A DNA stretch of 55,506 bases, taken from the NCBI RefSeq assembly GCF_001442615.1, contig NZ_LMXN01000023.1, positions 1 through 55,506 of the forward strand, given 5' to 3'. Below, piece by piece: positions 7,734 through 17,047 of this stretch. Under the pieces are notes generated by a model that was not told the DNA's origin, searched no databases, and saw only the letters and a list, made by a program, of their open reading frames with translations. The position numbers were made by a program, and so were the translations under genes. The DNA comes from Algoriphagus resistens (GTDB lineage: Bacteria > Bacteroidota > Bacteroidia > Cytophagales > Cyclobacteriaceae). Each line of letters opens with the position of its first letter. Positions within the stretch are counted from its first letter, which is position 1.

Positions 7734-10329
7734 GCGCAAACATTATCCTCCCAAATGGCCAGATCGCTTTTTGGAATTTTATTGCAATCCCAATCGATTG
7801 GAGCAGATTCAGGGAGATGCATATGAGCTATTTTACCTGAATTTAGCCGAGCGGGGAATAGGCTATGCCAGGTTCCGTTTTTTTATCCATGTGCTCAGCT
7901 TTTTTAGATGGAGCAACATCAGACGTACCAAATCAACTTATCGGTCATTTAACCAAGGGGCTATGTTAAAGAACTATTTTAAAATCGGTTGGAGGAATCT
8001 CCTTAAGCAAAAAGGGACCACCTTTATTTCTGTGTTTGGATTGGCCTGTGCTGTGGGTTGCTGTATGGTGGCTTATCTTTTTATCGCCCAGATTTGGTTC
8101 AAAGGCATGCTTCAGCCGAACAAGGAGGAAATCTATCAACTAACCTATACTGTTGAGGAGGAAAATGGTCTAGTGACCTACGGATCTGTTGCTGAACCGA
8201 TTTCGGAGCTGATCCCAGAGCAGCTCAGCCAGGTGAAAAATCACTCACGTGTTTTGATGGATTTTTCCCTTTTGATGCAAAACAATGAAAATTACAATCA
8301 ACGCGTATTGTATGTAGATCCTGCATTTATGGAAATGTTTGTTTACCGGATGGAATACGGATATCCTGGAGCACTCAGGGAGCCAAATCAAGTGATTTTG
8401 ACCGATGAGCTTTCTGAAAAACTTTTTGGGGATACTCACCCTATCGGGCAGGAACTCTCACTAGTGGTCAACGGAGAAGAAGTACTGTATAAAGTCGGTG
8501 GAGTTCTTGCCGACCTGAAGGACATGGATATGTTCAATTTTGACCTTTTGGTGAATTTTGAATCGCACCCGTATTCCAGTGCAGACCTTCCCGTCAAAGA
8601 TGCATGGAATTCAGAGTTATGGACTTTTGTTCAATTGGAAAAGGGAGTAAGTCCAGCCATGCTGAGTCCCGGATTGGCAGTACTGAAAAAGCAACAAAAC
8701 CAAATCAATCCTGAAAAGCCTTACGTTGAGTTGGGTCTCCTCGCCTACACAGATTTGGTTTATCAAATAGGCAAGATTAAAAAAGGGGTTAGGGACTTTT
8801 TAGGAATAGGCCCACAGATACTTTTGGGTTCAATCGGACTTTTTATATTGATTTTAGCAGTGTTCAATTACATCAATATAGCTGTGTTGATGGCATCCAG
8901 AAGGTTAAAGGAGATTGGGGTGCGTAAGGTGATGGGCAGCAGGAGAAGCCAGCTTGTGGCCCAGTTTCTGAGCGAAAATCTTATGGTCTGTTTTTTTGCC
9001 ATTTTTCTTGGCTGCCTTTTCGCAGGTTTTATCTTTCTTCCGGGATTCAACGATATCGCTTCTAAAAATCTCAAAATTGATCTGCTTAATGATCGGTACG
9101 TCTGGATGTTTTTAGGAACTATGCTCTTTTTTATTACGATAGTTTCTGGATTGTATCCTGCGGTTTACGTTTCTTCATTCAAGCCAGTCAGTATCCTAAA
9201 GGGTAACCAAAAGATTGGAAGTAAAAGTTTCTTAACCAGTGTATTGCTGACTTTTCAATTTACCCTTGCGATCATCAGTATTGTAGCAGGAGTGGCTTTT
9301 GTCCAGACCAATTATGTTAATTCAACCAGAGATTGGGGATATGAAAGCTCGGATAAAATTATCGTAAATGTGCCAGCTTCTGAAGACTATTTACCGTTGA
9401 AGAACAAGCTCTCAGCCCTTGCTGCTGTGAACAAAATCAGTGGGAGTCAGGATTACGTTGGAAACTGGATAAGAGAGCAGGAAGTGGTTTTTGATGAAGA
9501 AAAGTATGAGGTAAGCCTTATGGATGCGGAAGCCAATTATTCTGAAGTTTTGGAATTAAAAGTGAAGCAAGGGCGCATGTTTAATCCGGATCTGATTTCT
9601 GAGAGTCAAGAATCCGTTGTGGTAAACCAGACTTTTCTGGATCGGTTAGGACTGGAGTTTCCATTAAAGGAAAAGATAACCCTTGATAGCATGGAGTTTT
9701 CAGTCGTCGGTGTGGTGGAGGATTTCCATACAGTTTTCTTCCAAAACCCAATTGACCCTCTGGTGATCCGTGCGTCTGCGGACACAACATTCAATTACCT
9801 TACTTTGAAGATGGCTCCGGGATCTGCAGGGTCTACCATGGAATTGGTTAAAAAAATCTGGCACGAAACAATCCCAAGAGGAGTTTTCGAAGGCAAGTTA
9901 CAGACTGAAGTTTTTGACAGAGATTTTGCCGATGTCCGTGGGGTAAAGAATCTGATTTTGTTCTCGGCTATCCTTGCCATTATTCTGGCTGCACTGGGCC
10001 TGTTTGGTCTGGTGTCTTTGAACATGAATACACACATCAAAGATTACTGTGTGAGAAAAGTTTTTGGAGCTGACTTGGGGGATTTATCTATGAAACTCGC
10101 CAGGCGATACCTCATTATTTGGGGAATTGCATCTTTGCTGGGTGGAGGGTTGTCAATTTATTTGATCTCAGCCTTCCTCAATAGTTTCTTTGCTTTCCAT
10201 TCTGGCGTGGGGGCAATTCCATTAGGTTTTGGGCTTTTAGTTTTATTCTTGGTAATTGCCGGGACAGTCAGTTCCCAGATTAGGAAAATAGTGAAGGCTA
10301 ATCCGGCCACAATTCTGAAAGCGGAGTAG
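7723..10329 (+). CDS. ABC transporter permease, FtsX/MacB type with N-terminal permease prefix domain
   Basis: 868 aa. Residues 1-75 (PPKWPDRFLEFYCNPNRLEQIQGDAYELF) match the prefix domain common in Bacteroidota FtsX permeases. Then LKNYFKIGWRNLLKQKG leads into the first membrane helix, a periplasmic MacB-like domain to about residue 355, and a three-helix FtsX core with REIGVRK-type motif EIGVRKVMG near 397. The second half repeats the plan: helix at about 500, periplasmic part, then a final FtsX core with CVRKVFGAD near 775 and three helices to the end. No ATPase gene is adjacent; the partner must be encoded elsewhere. Proteins of this class move peptides or lipids or sense stress at the envelope, but the substrate is unknown. 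Cotranscribed with padR. Confidence 0.93.
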   Translation: MDNKRKHYPPKWPDRFLEFYCNPNRLEQIQGDAYELFYLNLAERGIGYARFRFFIHVLSFFRWSNIRRTKSTYRSFNQGAMLKNYFKIGWRNLLKQKGTTFISVFGLACAVGCCMVAYLFIAQIWFKGMLQPNKEEIYQLTYTVEEENGLVTYGSVAEPISELIPEQLSQVKNHSRVLMDFSLLMQNNENYNQRVLYVDPAFMEMFVYRMEYGYPGALREPNQVILTDELSEKLFGDTHPIGQELSLVVNGEEVLYKVGGVLADLKDMDMFNFDLLVNFESHPYSSADLPVKDAWNSELWTFVQLEKGVSPAMLSPGLAVLKKQQNQINPEKPYVELGLLAYTDLVYQIGKIKKGVRDFLGIGPQILLGSIGLFILILAVFNYINIAVLMASRRLKEIGVRKVMGSRRSQLVAQFLSENLMVCFFAIFLGCLFAGFIFLPGFNDIASKNLKIDLLNDRYVWMFLGTMLFFITIVSGLYPAVYVSSFKPVSILKGNQKIGSKSFLTSVLLTFQFTLAIISIVAGVAFVQTNYVNSTRDWGYESSDKIIVNVPASEDYLPLKNKLSALAAVNKISGSQDYVGNWIREQEVVFDEEKYEVSLMDAEANYSEVLELKVKQGRMFNPDLISESQESVVVNQTFLDRLGLEFPLKEKITLDSMEFSVVGVVEDFHTVFFQNPIDPLVIRASADTTFNYLTLKMAPGSAGSTMELVKKIWHETIPRGVFEGKLQTEVFDRDFADVRGVKNLILFSAILAIILAALGLFGLVSLNMNTHIKDYCVRKVFGADLGDLSMKLARRYLIIWGIASLLGGGLSIYLISAFLNSFFAFHSGVGAIPLGFGLLVLFLVIAGTVSSQIRKIVKANPATILKAE

Positions 10330-10423
10330 AGGAAAAAAGAAGATACACCAATCTACTTGTGCTTGTATGAATGCCCTGATCTTATCCCTCTTTTTCTAAA
10401 GCAAATTACAATTGAACATAAGG

Positions 10424-10447
10424 CATCCTTCCCGAAGGATGTTTTTT
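10424..10447 (+). terminator. Rho-independent terminator after the padR-permease operon
   Basis: CATCCTT (10424-10430), loop CCCG, AAGGATG (10435-10441), then six T residues. It lies 95 bp beyond the permease stop. Confidence 0.85.
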
Positions 10448-10724
10448 GGTTCTATGCAGTTCCTGATAGTAGCTGTAAACTACTGTCTTTAGTGGTGAGA
10501 ATCTTTTCCAAACAGCTCTGCCAATGGATTCTAATGTTATTCGATGAATGGCATATAATATGATCATATATAGGAAAAAATGTACTATATGAGCTAATAA
10601 CGGTTTATATGGAATTTTAGAAAGGAAAGCAACATGACAAGTCGGGGATATTTCCCTCAAAATATGGTGAACATCAACAAACTTCCCTTACGGATAAAGG
10701 TCATTAAGTATTAAATAAAACTGC
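10448..10724. other. AT-rich intergenic region
   Basis: Between the terminator and the lipoprotein gene I see only AT-rich sequence and no credible gene. An open frame at 10357-10563 runs straight through the terminator hairpin and has no recognisable content. The promoter of the next gene must lie here, but I cannot place it. Confidence 0.5.
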
Positions 10725-11327
10725 ATGTATATTAAGTTTATTATAAGAATGATTTTGTTTTTTCTGATCTCCTCGGGAATAGTGGGATGCAGTTTGGTGG
10801 ATGAAGGGTTATCTACCAAAAATAACGAGGGTACAATCAGTTGCTTAATGAACGGGGAACCATTTGAAGTAGAAGGGGGAAAGGGTTTATTGGCCTCAGA
10901 GTTTGTGAAGGCAGAAATGGAGAAAAGTGAGGATTATTTTTTGCTTACTGTGTACGGGATCCGGGTATTGGAAGAAGAGGAAGAGAAGAGGGGGCTGGCT
11001 GTGGGTTTTAAGCTCGGAGGAGAGCGTCTGATGGACATAGGCCAAGGGGACACATTTACAAAATGGGAAGTCCTTGACGAGATAGAGGGAACTTTTGAAG
11101 GAGCTATGGGGGGCGTAGAAGAAAGGAAATCCGAAAGCGCAGACGAGCATTTGCTTAAGGCCAGTTCAAATCATACAGGTAAGATGAATATAACTGTCAC
11201 TGCTATCGATACCCTGGATCAATTGATTTCCGGAACTTTCCATTTTACCGCCAAGGACCAAAAAAGCGGGGAAGTCATTGAGGTGACAGAAGGCGCATTT
11301 GAAAACATCAAATGGGTGAACAAGTAA
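10725..11327 (+). CDS. Lipoprotein of unknown function (possibly DUF6252-like)
   Basis: 200 aa. Signal peptide MYIKFIIRMILFFLISSGIVGC with the lipid Cys at residue 22. After it, NEGTISCLMNGEPFEVEGG resembles the opening strand of small Bacteroidota lipoproteins that measure a field, such as DUF6252; this match is weak. A very acidic stretch (LEEEEEKRG) lies near residue 85, and the C-terminus alternates polar strands (GTFHFTAKDQKSGEVIEVTEGAFENIKW), which ends as DUF6252 proteins usually do. A second lipoprotein gene starts 65 bp later, so the two may be cotranscribed. Confidence 0.65.
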   Translation: MYIKFIIRMILFFLISSGIVGCSLVDEGLSTKNNEGTISCLMNGEPFEVEGGKGLLASEFVKAEMEKSEDYFLLTVYGIRVLEEEEEKRGLAVGFKLGGERLMDIGQGDTFTKWEVLDEIEGTFEGAMGGVEERKSESADEHLLKASSNHTGKMNITVTAIDTLDQLISGTFHFTAKDQKSGEVIEVTEGAFENIKWVNK

Positions 11328-11392
11328 TCTCCCAGGTAATTAGAAAACAATCAATAAAAATTAACCAATCCTTAACCTTAAAATTTACTAGT

Positions 11393-12139
11393 ATGACATG
11401 TAAACAAAATCTTAAGAGCCTTCTGTTGGCTGTATCGGCAACAGCTTTTGTGGCAGCATGTACCCCGGAAGATGAGACGGCCCCTCTTGGTGCTGAGAGT
11501 GAAGTGACTATATCAGCCACTATCGCAGACAGTGAAGCTGATCCGAATGCCCGTACCACAAATTTGGTGTATGGCAACTTTGCCATTTCTGATGTAAGGA
11601 TGTCGATAGATAACGTCAAGCTTATCTTGAGGGCTGTCAGTGAAGAAAGTAAAAAACCGACTATTGTCCAACTCAGAACTAATAGCCCGCAAACGCTCAG
11701 TTTGGTGAAAGACGGAGAAGTTACCGTGGTCCCAATAGGAACCGCTAAGGCTTACAATGGTGTCTATGGGAAACTTGACTTTGATCTGGTAAAAGCCCAG
11801 GATGTTTCTGAAGAGGATGAAATGTATGGCTATTCTATAATAGCAAAGGCTACTTGGTTTGATACTCCGGCTATTATGTACATAGATCTTGAAGATAAAG
11901 TAGAGATAATGTTCAATAAAGGTCTGGAAGTAGATGGCGCTCAGGATCTATTATTGACAATGTACATGGACAAATTCCTTGAAGGCGTGTCACCATCTTT
12001 AGTGTCCGATGGTAACGGGGATGGACTGGTAGAAGTAGGTCCTAATAATGAAGATGGAAATGGTGAAGCTTATGACGCCATCCTTGCCAATATGGAGAAT
12101 GCCATGGTTTTAAAAAATGGAGAGTTCAAGGATAAATAA
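11393..12139 (+). CDS. Lipoprotein of unknown function with Asp-rich loop
   Basis: 248 aa from ATG 11393. A longer frame opens at 11312, but only this start gives a proper signal (MTCKQNLKSLLLAVSATAFVAAC, lipid Cys at residue 23). The mature part holds beta-rich sequence with ISDVRMSIDNVKLILRA near residue 70, loosely like DUF4382-type proteins. It ends with an Asp/Asn-rich segment, SDGNGDGLVEVGPNNEDGNG at about residues 207-226, which looks like one or two calcium-binding loops. It follows the previous lipoprotein by 65 bp and ends at a clear terminator. No function can be named. Confidence 0.7.
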   Translation: MTCKQNLKSLLLAVSATAFVAACTPEDETAPLGAESEVTISATIADSEADPNARTTNLVYGNFAISDVRMSIDNVKLILRAVSEESKKPTIVQLRTNSPQTLSLVKDGEVTVVPIGTAKAYNGVYGKLDFDLVKAQDVSEEDEMYGYSIIAKATWFDTPAIMYIDLEDKVEIMFNKGLEVDGAQDLLLTMYMDKFLEGVSPSLVSDGNGDGLVEVGPNNEDGNGEAYDAILANMENAMVLKNGEFKDK

Positions 12140-12186
12140 TCCCCTGGCATAAAACATCCGACAGTTTAAAAAATGTCGTCTATGCA

Positions 12187-12234
12187 TCAGCCATATTGAG
12201 AATGCTCAGTTCTTAGTATGGCTGACGCTTTTTT
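12187..12234 (+). terminator. Terminator after the lipoprotein pair
   Basis: TCAGCCATA (12187-12195) pairs with TATGGCTGA (12217-12225) around a 21-nt loop, followed by CGC and six T residues (12229-12234). Confidence 0.75.
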
Positions 12235-12321
12235 CGGAAAAGGGACAATGGCCTAGATGCACATCCCTTTGGGAGGTGTTTAGGGAAGGCCTGCAGACAC
12301 AGGCCAAAGAATTAAATTTTT

Positions 12322-14127
12322 TCACGGAATTTCAGTCACTAAATGAGATCGGAAAGACTTAATTTCTTTTTTAATACTTAGAAACTGCCCTTTCATTTTT
12401 TGCAAAATATCTTCGGAATCCAATTGAATGCTGTTTATCAATTCTTGGTAATAGCTGACTCCGTCAATCAGATTATTTCTGAACTTCTCCAAGTAAGCAT
12501 CTTTTTTGGCTGTTTTCTCTGTGATTTTTGTTTCAAATTCCTTCTTCAGATAAGTCACATAAAGCTGCAATTCCTTTACAAAAACGTGTGGTCTTTCCGG
12601 ATCCACGTTCAAGGAAAGCTTACCGTAGATATGATCCACCATTTCTTTAAGGGGAAAAATACCTTTAAAGTAGGCCAAGTTTGGGCCGGGACAAATTGTT
12701 ACTGCTGTCAGATTACGACGGGGAATTTCTCCGGCCGCCAAAATCGCAGGCGCACTCAATCCTTCACATAGACAATCTTTTGCTTTTACTTTTTCAATTT
12801 CCTCAGCACTGATTTCTCCGATTTCAAATTGCTTAGCTTTTAGGCCTTGGTATTGCCTGGATGCAGTGCAAATGGGGTTGTCGGTAAATTCTGTGTTGTT
12901 CAGGAGGAATTTTTTGTAGCAAGGACTGCCGGGACGGCTTTTCTCTATTCTTGCCAAGCGCTGCTGTTCACCTGAAGAAGTTCTGATATTATTAAATGGC
13001 ACGCCTAGAGGTGATGCGTAACTCAAGAAGTAATCGCTTTTCTTTGCGCTTAGCAATCGCTTCAACGTATCATCATCTACTGAGGTGGCCTCCGGCACAA
13101 GCAAAAAAGGGCTACCCCAGCCTGTGCCGTCCAATCCATAAAACTCCCGCAGAAACACATCTTCACCAGCGGTGCCTATCCCCCCTTGGTACGTTATCCT
13201 GAAAGGAGGAGTGGCAGAAAGTTTGTTTAATTCTCTTTCTTCCAGTGTCTTTTGGCAGGTTTCATAAAGTGTTTGGTAAAGCTCTATTCTTCTGGTCTTG
13301 AACTCTTCCAATATTGGCCCGATCAAGAAACCATCAGTTGCAAAGGCATGTCCACCGCAATTTAATCCTGATTCTATCCTGAACTCTGATACCCAAATCC
13401 CTTTCTTGGCCAAAAATTTTCCTTGGATCAATGCAGAACGATAGTCACTGACTTTGAGTATAACCCCTTTGGAAAGCTCTCCGAATTGATTTGGATAGAA
13501 TGCTGGGAATTGCGCTAAATAGCTGTACAGCGCCGGATTCATTCCGGCAGAGAAAACCACTGATCCATTTACGTTACTATGGGCAAATCCTCTCAGAGCG
13601 GATAATGCGTCTGAGTATTCCCGTGGCAATTCATTTCCAGCTTTGTCACTGTTGAGTTTGTCTACTTTCGTCATGATATTCACATCGATGGAACCCATAC
13701 CCAGTTTGGATTTCAATTCTTCTTTAAGCTGAAATTGCTTTGAATCCGGTCCTTGTTCAATTTTTTGAACCATACTCAAGATAGATGCACTTTCTGGAAG
13801 TAGTTCCAGATATTTTCTGAATTCAGTGTTGGTAGTCCAATCTCCGTTCACCAATTTATTGAATTGCTCCTCCACTATGGATTGGGTCAAATCCAGATAT
13901 GCCGTAATGCGCTTTGCCCGATAGTCTTCTTGGGTATCGGCAATAGGAACAAACTCTCGCACATATTTTTTTGAGTAGATTTTCCGCATGTCTTCCAGCA
14001 GGTGATCATCCATGATAGAGATCACACTGGAAATACCATATTTGGCAACTTTGATCGGTGTATCTACTGTATATCCAAGTCCCATTACCGGGATGTGGAA
14101 TGTATGTACAAGTGGTGGATAATTCAT
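12322..14127 (-). CDS. Uncharacterised conserved protein, TIM-barrel/nitronate-monooxygenase look
   Basis: 601 aa from ATG 14127 (MNYPPLVHTFHIPVMGLGY); a GTG at 14193 would add 22 residues. The start, with FHIPVMGLGYTVDTPIKVAKYGISSVISIMDD, resembles the first strands of FMN TIM-barrel enzymes. RITYQGGIGTAGEDVFLREF and GTGWGSPFLLVPEA, in the middle, recall the GGIG and phosphate-binding turns of the nitronate monooxygenase/PfaD group. A Cys cluster (SPCYKKF, NPICTAS, AKDCLCEG) lies near residues 400-460 and could bind metal or an iron-sulfur cluster. The last 90 residues are charged helices. All these are pattern readings; activity and pathway are unknown. It stands alone on the minus strand and faces a strong hairpin upstream. 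Confidence 0.75.
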   Translation of the reverse strand: MNYPPLVHTFHIPVMGLGYTVDTPIKVAKYGISSVISIMDDHLLEDMRKIYSKKYVREFVPIADTQEDYRAKRITAYLDLTQSIVEEQFNKLVNGDWTTNTEFRKYLELLPESASILSMVQKIEQGPDSKQFQLKEELKSKLGMGSIDVNIMTKVDKLNSDKAGNELPREYSDALSALRGFAHSNVNGSVVFSAGMNPALYSYLAQFPAFYPNQFGELSKGVILKVSDYRSALIQGKFLAKKGIWVSEFRIESGLNCGGHAFATDGFLIGPILEEFKTRRIELYQTLYETCQKTLEERELNKLSATPPFRITYQGGIGTAGEDVFLREFYGLDGTGWGSPFLLVPEATSVDDDTLKRLLSAKKSDYFLSYASPLGVPFNNIRTSSGEQQRLARIEKSRPGSPCYKKFLLNNTEFTDNPICTASRQYQGLKAKQFEIGEISAEEIEKVKAKDCLCEGLSAPAILAAGEIPRRNLTAVTICPGPNLAYFKGIFPLKEMVDHIYGKLSLNVDPERPHVFVKELQLYVTYLKKEFETKITEKTAKKDAYLEKFRNNLIDGVSYYQELINSIQLDSEDILQKMKGQFLSIKKEIKSFRSHLVTEIP

Positions 14128-14350
14128 ATGTGTAATGTAAATGACTTGCTTTTTTGAAAGTGTAAAAGTAGGATCATCTGTTTCCCCTACCACTGCAAGA
14201 GCTCAGTGAAGGGACTGACTTTCGTCAGGTTTATGGTGTAAACAATAGATGGCCTGGAGATCTGAGTACCAGGGCAAGTTCTATACTGACCCAACGAACT
14301 ACTTCCATACGCCTCATTGGTTGCAGCTATCGGCGACTGTCGCTGAATAC

Positions 14351-14391
14351 CGCTACATCAATCGGAAAAATATTTTTCGGTTGATGTAGCG
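14351..14391. other. Near-perfect 41-nt inverted repeat
   Basis: CGCTACATCAA (14351-14361) and TTGATGTAGCG (14381-14391) pair perfectly. The inner TCGGAAAAAT/ATTTTTCGG part pairs on with two G-T wobbles, giving a stem of about 20 bp with hardly any loop. It lies between the divergent genes at 14127 and 14428. It could be an operator, a cruciform, a relic of a small mobile repeat, or a bidirectional terminator, although it lacks a T tract outside the stem. Confidence 0.7.
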
Positions 14392-14427
14392 TATTGGATA
14401 TGCTGTCCGTCAGGGTAAAAAAGCATT

Positions 14428-14685
14428 ATGAAGATACTTCTTCGAATCTATTTGGTTTTGATATTGGCGAGTAGCGCTATGGATGCTGGCTCAGTGAATG
14501 ATTCAATCAATTCGGGATTTCCGGTAGAAGCGTCTAATTTTGTATCAAATCCTGGCTACCACCAGGATCTAAAGGAAATAGCCGCTTGTATAAGTTCCTC
14601 GATTGAACATGAGCATAAGACGATAGAAGGGGCTAAGACGGGGGGTAGCTCAGAGGGAATGCCCGCCAAAAGAAAAAGTAAATAG
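14428..14685 (+). CDS. Small secreted hypothetical protein
   Basis: 85 aa. MKILLRIYLVLILASSAMDAG is a plausible signal peptide. The rest is polar with no motif I recognise and ends in a basic tail (KRKSK). It stands 37 bp after the 41-nt hairpin and 62 bp before the sigma factor gene. It may be a spurious frame; the signal peptide and position in front of an ECF sigma gene are the only support. Confidence 0.35.
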   Translation: MKILLRIYLVLILASSAMDAGSVNDSINSGFPVEASNFVSNPGYHQDLKEIAACISSSIEHEHKTIEGAKTGGSSEGMPAKRKSK

Positions 14686-14747
14686 CAAGCTAATAAGAAT
14701 TCCGACTACAATGGGGTTGTCGTGAACCATAGACTAATAGGTTTGAA

Positions 14748-15296
14748 TTGAATTGGACTGATCAGGAGCTGATTGAAGGTTGCAAACGACGATCAGCTAA
14801 GTATGAAGAGGTGTTTTATAAAAAATACTATGGCTATGTCATGGGGATAAGTTTGTCCTATTCCAAAGATAAAATGCTTGCCGATGAGATCACGAACGAC
14901 TCCTTTATCAAATTCTTCGGGTCTATTAAAAATTTCGATGACTTCCAGTCTGTGAAGGCATGGCTTCGCCGTATCACCGTCAACACCGCGATAGACTATT
15001 TCCGCAAGCAGAAGAAGTTTCAGAATCATACGGATGTATCCGAGGAGACGGCTGTGTTCCATGAGGTGAGTGCACTTCAGGACCTGGCATTTCAGGATAT
15101 CATCAAGCTGATCAACCAACTGCAGGAAGACCATAAAATGGTATTCAATCTCTATGAAGTCGAAGGGTATAGTCATAAGGAAATTGGTGAAAAGCTGGGC
15201 TTGACAGAAAGCTCGTCCAGAGTCTATTTGGCCCGGGCAAAGTCCCAGCTCCGCAAATTAGTCTCATTACACTTGAAAGTATATGAAGGAAGATAA
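14748..15296 (+). CDS. ECF RNA polymerase sigma factor
   Basis: 182 aa with a TTG start; an in-frame stop at 14730 rules out any upstream ATG. Region 2 spans about residues 20-90, with DEITNDSFIKFFGSI and AWLRRITVNTAIDYFRKQ. Region 4 spans about 120-175, with VFNLYEVEGYSHKEIGEKLGLTESSSRVYLARAKSQL as the helix-turn-helix for the -35 element. The stop overlaps the next gene by 14 bp, so the pair is translationally coupled, and the downstream product is its likely regulator or target. Confidence 0.93.
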   Translation: MNWTDQELIEGCKRRSAKYEEVFYKKYYGYVMGISLSYSKDKMLADEITNDSFIKFFGSIKNFDDFQSVKAWLRRITVNTAIDYFRKQKKFQNHTDVSEETAVFHEVSALQDLAFQDIIKLINQLQEDHKMVFNLYEVEGYSHKEIGEKLGLTESSSRVYLARAKSQLRKLVSLHLKVYEGR

Positions 15297-16725
15297 GCTG
15301 GATAACGAAATCGCTGCTTCCCTTAAAAAGAAGTTAGTCGAAGCCTCCGTGCCTTACCAATTGGGTGCATGGGAAGGTTTTCAGAAAAAACGCGCAGCCC
15401 AGAAGCGTAAAACCATTGCCGCTTGGGCAAGCGGGATTGCCGCGTCTTTACTGCTGTTGGCAGTGGGATTGAATTCTGTTGATTTCTCCGGAAATGAAAA
15501 TGCTGCAGATTCAGGAGAAGCTAAGCTTGCAGAAAGTGCTGGAGAATCGCCTAAAAACACAGTAGAGGACTTTACTATAACTGATGCTATAGAGCAGGAA
15601 TCTATTGAAGATTCTCCTGTTGCGAATCTAGAAGCGCTGAAGCCAAATACAAATGTCTCCGGCTCTGAAAATCAAGCAGAACCATCAGATAATACCAGGC
15701 CGCAAGGGAACGTTATCGATACCAAGGCTTTAGCTACTGCTCCTGAGACTGTAGAAAAGCCTGAGAAAACAGGAGTGAAATCCTTACCGGAACTGCCTTT
15801 AGTTTCCAATGAAAAGACCATTGCCCAGGTAAAGGAAAACGCAAAAATGGTAGAGCCTCCCCTAATCCCCAAAACAGAAGAAGTTGAAGATACAGAAAAG
15901 ATTATTAAACAACATCCTCCACTTATAGCGAAATCAGAAGAGGGGGAAAAGCTGCCAACGGTGAAATCGACAGAGCAAATACCTGCATTGGCTAAGGTAG
16001 AAGAACCTGTGGAACCTGAGGAAAAGGAGGCGTTTGTGACAGAGAGCGACTTCCCTCTTATTCCAAAAGATAAAACGACTGTTGGGCTGGGCATGGGCGT
16101 ATCACCTGGATTTGGCTCCGTGCAAGGTGAAAATCAGATGGCCACAGCTTCAACGATTGGAGTGGGGATGCTGGTGGATATCAAACTTCCTGGCAAACTG
16201 ACTTTGGGTTCTGGTCTTGGGGTTAATTATCTCAGTCAAAATGCGAAGCAGGAAAGCATGGTGATGTCCCTGGGCAACAACTATCCTCAGACAGAAAAAC
16301 TGGAGGTGCGTCAGATGCAGGTAGAGATGCCTGTATTTGTGAAGTACCCTGTCACTAGGAGCAACTCCATTTCCATCCAGGCAGGATTTTCGAATTTCTA
16401 TGCGGTAAATGAAAATGCAAATCAAAAAAATACGGTAGAAAGACAAGTAGCAGTCTATAATAATGATGCAATGGGCTATTCTTCATTATCCATGAAGCAG
16501 CAGACAGTGACAGAAAGCATGCCGCTTGAATCCAAAAGCGGAAAATTTTATCCTTTTGCCACGTTGAATTTTGGGGTCAACCTTCGTGTCTTGGAGACTA
16601 AAGGAGCTAACTATGTGATCATGCCATTTTATAATTATCAAGTAAAGCAAGTCTCTGGCTATGGCAATACCTTTGGGTTGTTTGGAGCCAGCTTTAAAAT
16701 GAATTTTGGAGGAGGGGAGAAATAG
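15283..16725 (+). CDS. Anti-sigma-like inner-membrane anchor fused to an outer-membrane beta-barrel-like domain
   Basis: 480 aa. Residues 1-43 are a charged cytoplasmic segment (SVPYQLGAWEGFQKKRAAQKRK), followed by one transmembrane helix at about 44-66. Then come about 190 residues of Glu/Pro/Lys-rich, low-complexity linker (PPLIPKTEEVEDTEK and similar repeats). From about residue 262 it turns into alternating beta-strands (TTVGLGMGVSPGFG, STIGVGMLVDIKL, LTLGSGLGVNYLSQ) ending in FGLFGASFKMNFGG, as in outer-membrane beta-barrel proteins. With the overlapping sigma gene, the N-terminus is probably the sigma-binding part. The polypeptide seems to reach from cytoplasm to outer membrane. Whether the barrel really inserts is unknown. 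Confidence 0.8.
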   Translation: MKEDKLDNEIAASLKKKLVEASVPYQLGAWEGFQKKRAAQKRKTIAAWASGIAASLLLLAVGLNSVDFSGNENAADSGEAKLAESAGESPKNTVEDFTITDAIEQESIEDSPVANLEALKPNTNVSGSENQAEPSDNTRPQGNVIDTKALATAPETVEKPEKTGVKSLPELPLVSNEKTIAQVKENAKMVEPPLIPKTEEVEDTEKIIKQHPPLIAKSEEGEKLPTVKSTEQIPALAKVEEPVEPEEKEAFVTESDFPLIPKDKTTVGLGMGVSPGFGSVQGENQMATASTIGVGMLVDIKLPGKLTLGSGLGVNYLSQNAKQESMVMSLGNNYPQTEKLEVRQMQVEMPVFVKYPVTRSNSISIQAGFSNFYAVNENANQKNTVERQVAVYNNDAMGYSSLSMKQQTVTESMPLESKSGKFYPFATLNFGVNLRVLETKGANYVIMPFYNYQVKQVSGYGNTFGLFGASFKMNFGGGEK

Positions 16726-17047
16726 CAGGAAGTTACCAGTATTCAGATTTTAGGTTGGGTAGACTGTCATGCAAACCTGGTCGGGGGGTATTTTTTCCCT
16801 TATTTATTCGAATTGCCTTTAAAGGCAGTACCTGGATCTAGGGAAAGAATGAGAATGCCTGACCTATTATTTGAGAAAAAATTAATATAATTATCCCTGA
16901 TGGCAGCTAGGAGTTTTATTTGCTGTGATTTAATGGCTGGAGAACCGATAACAGATGGGTATATACCCCATTTTTGTTAGAACTCAGCAAATTCTATGTC
17001 GCGTTGACCTTTTAGTGACAGATTAGTGGATATACTTGAAAATTAAA
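16726..17047. other. Intergenic region before the macrolide phosphotransferase
   Basis: 322 bp with no gene. I see no convincing terminator, no IS end and no leader ORF of the type that controls inducible macrolide resistance genes. The region is AT-rich close to the start codon. Confidence 0.5.

Noticed and set aside
10357..10563. 68-codon frame after the permease
   Set aside because: It reads through the terminator hairpin at 10424-10447 and has no recognisable content.
14793..15176. 127-codon minus-strand frame opposite the sigma factor gene
   Set aside because: The sigma factor reading has clear region 2 and region 4 motifs; the antisense frame has none.
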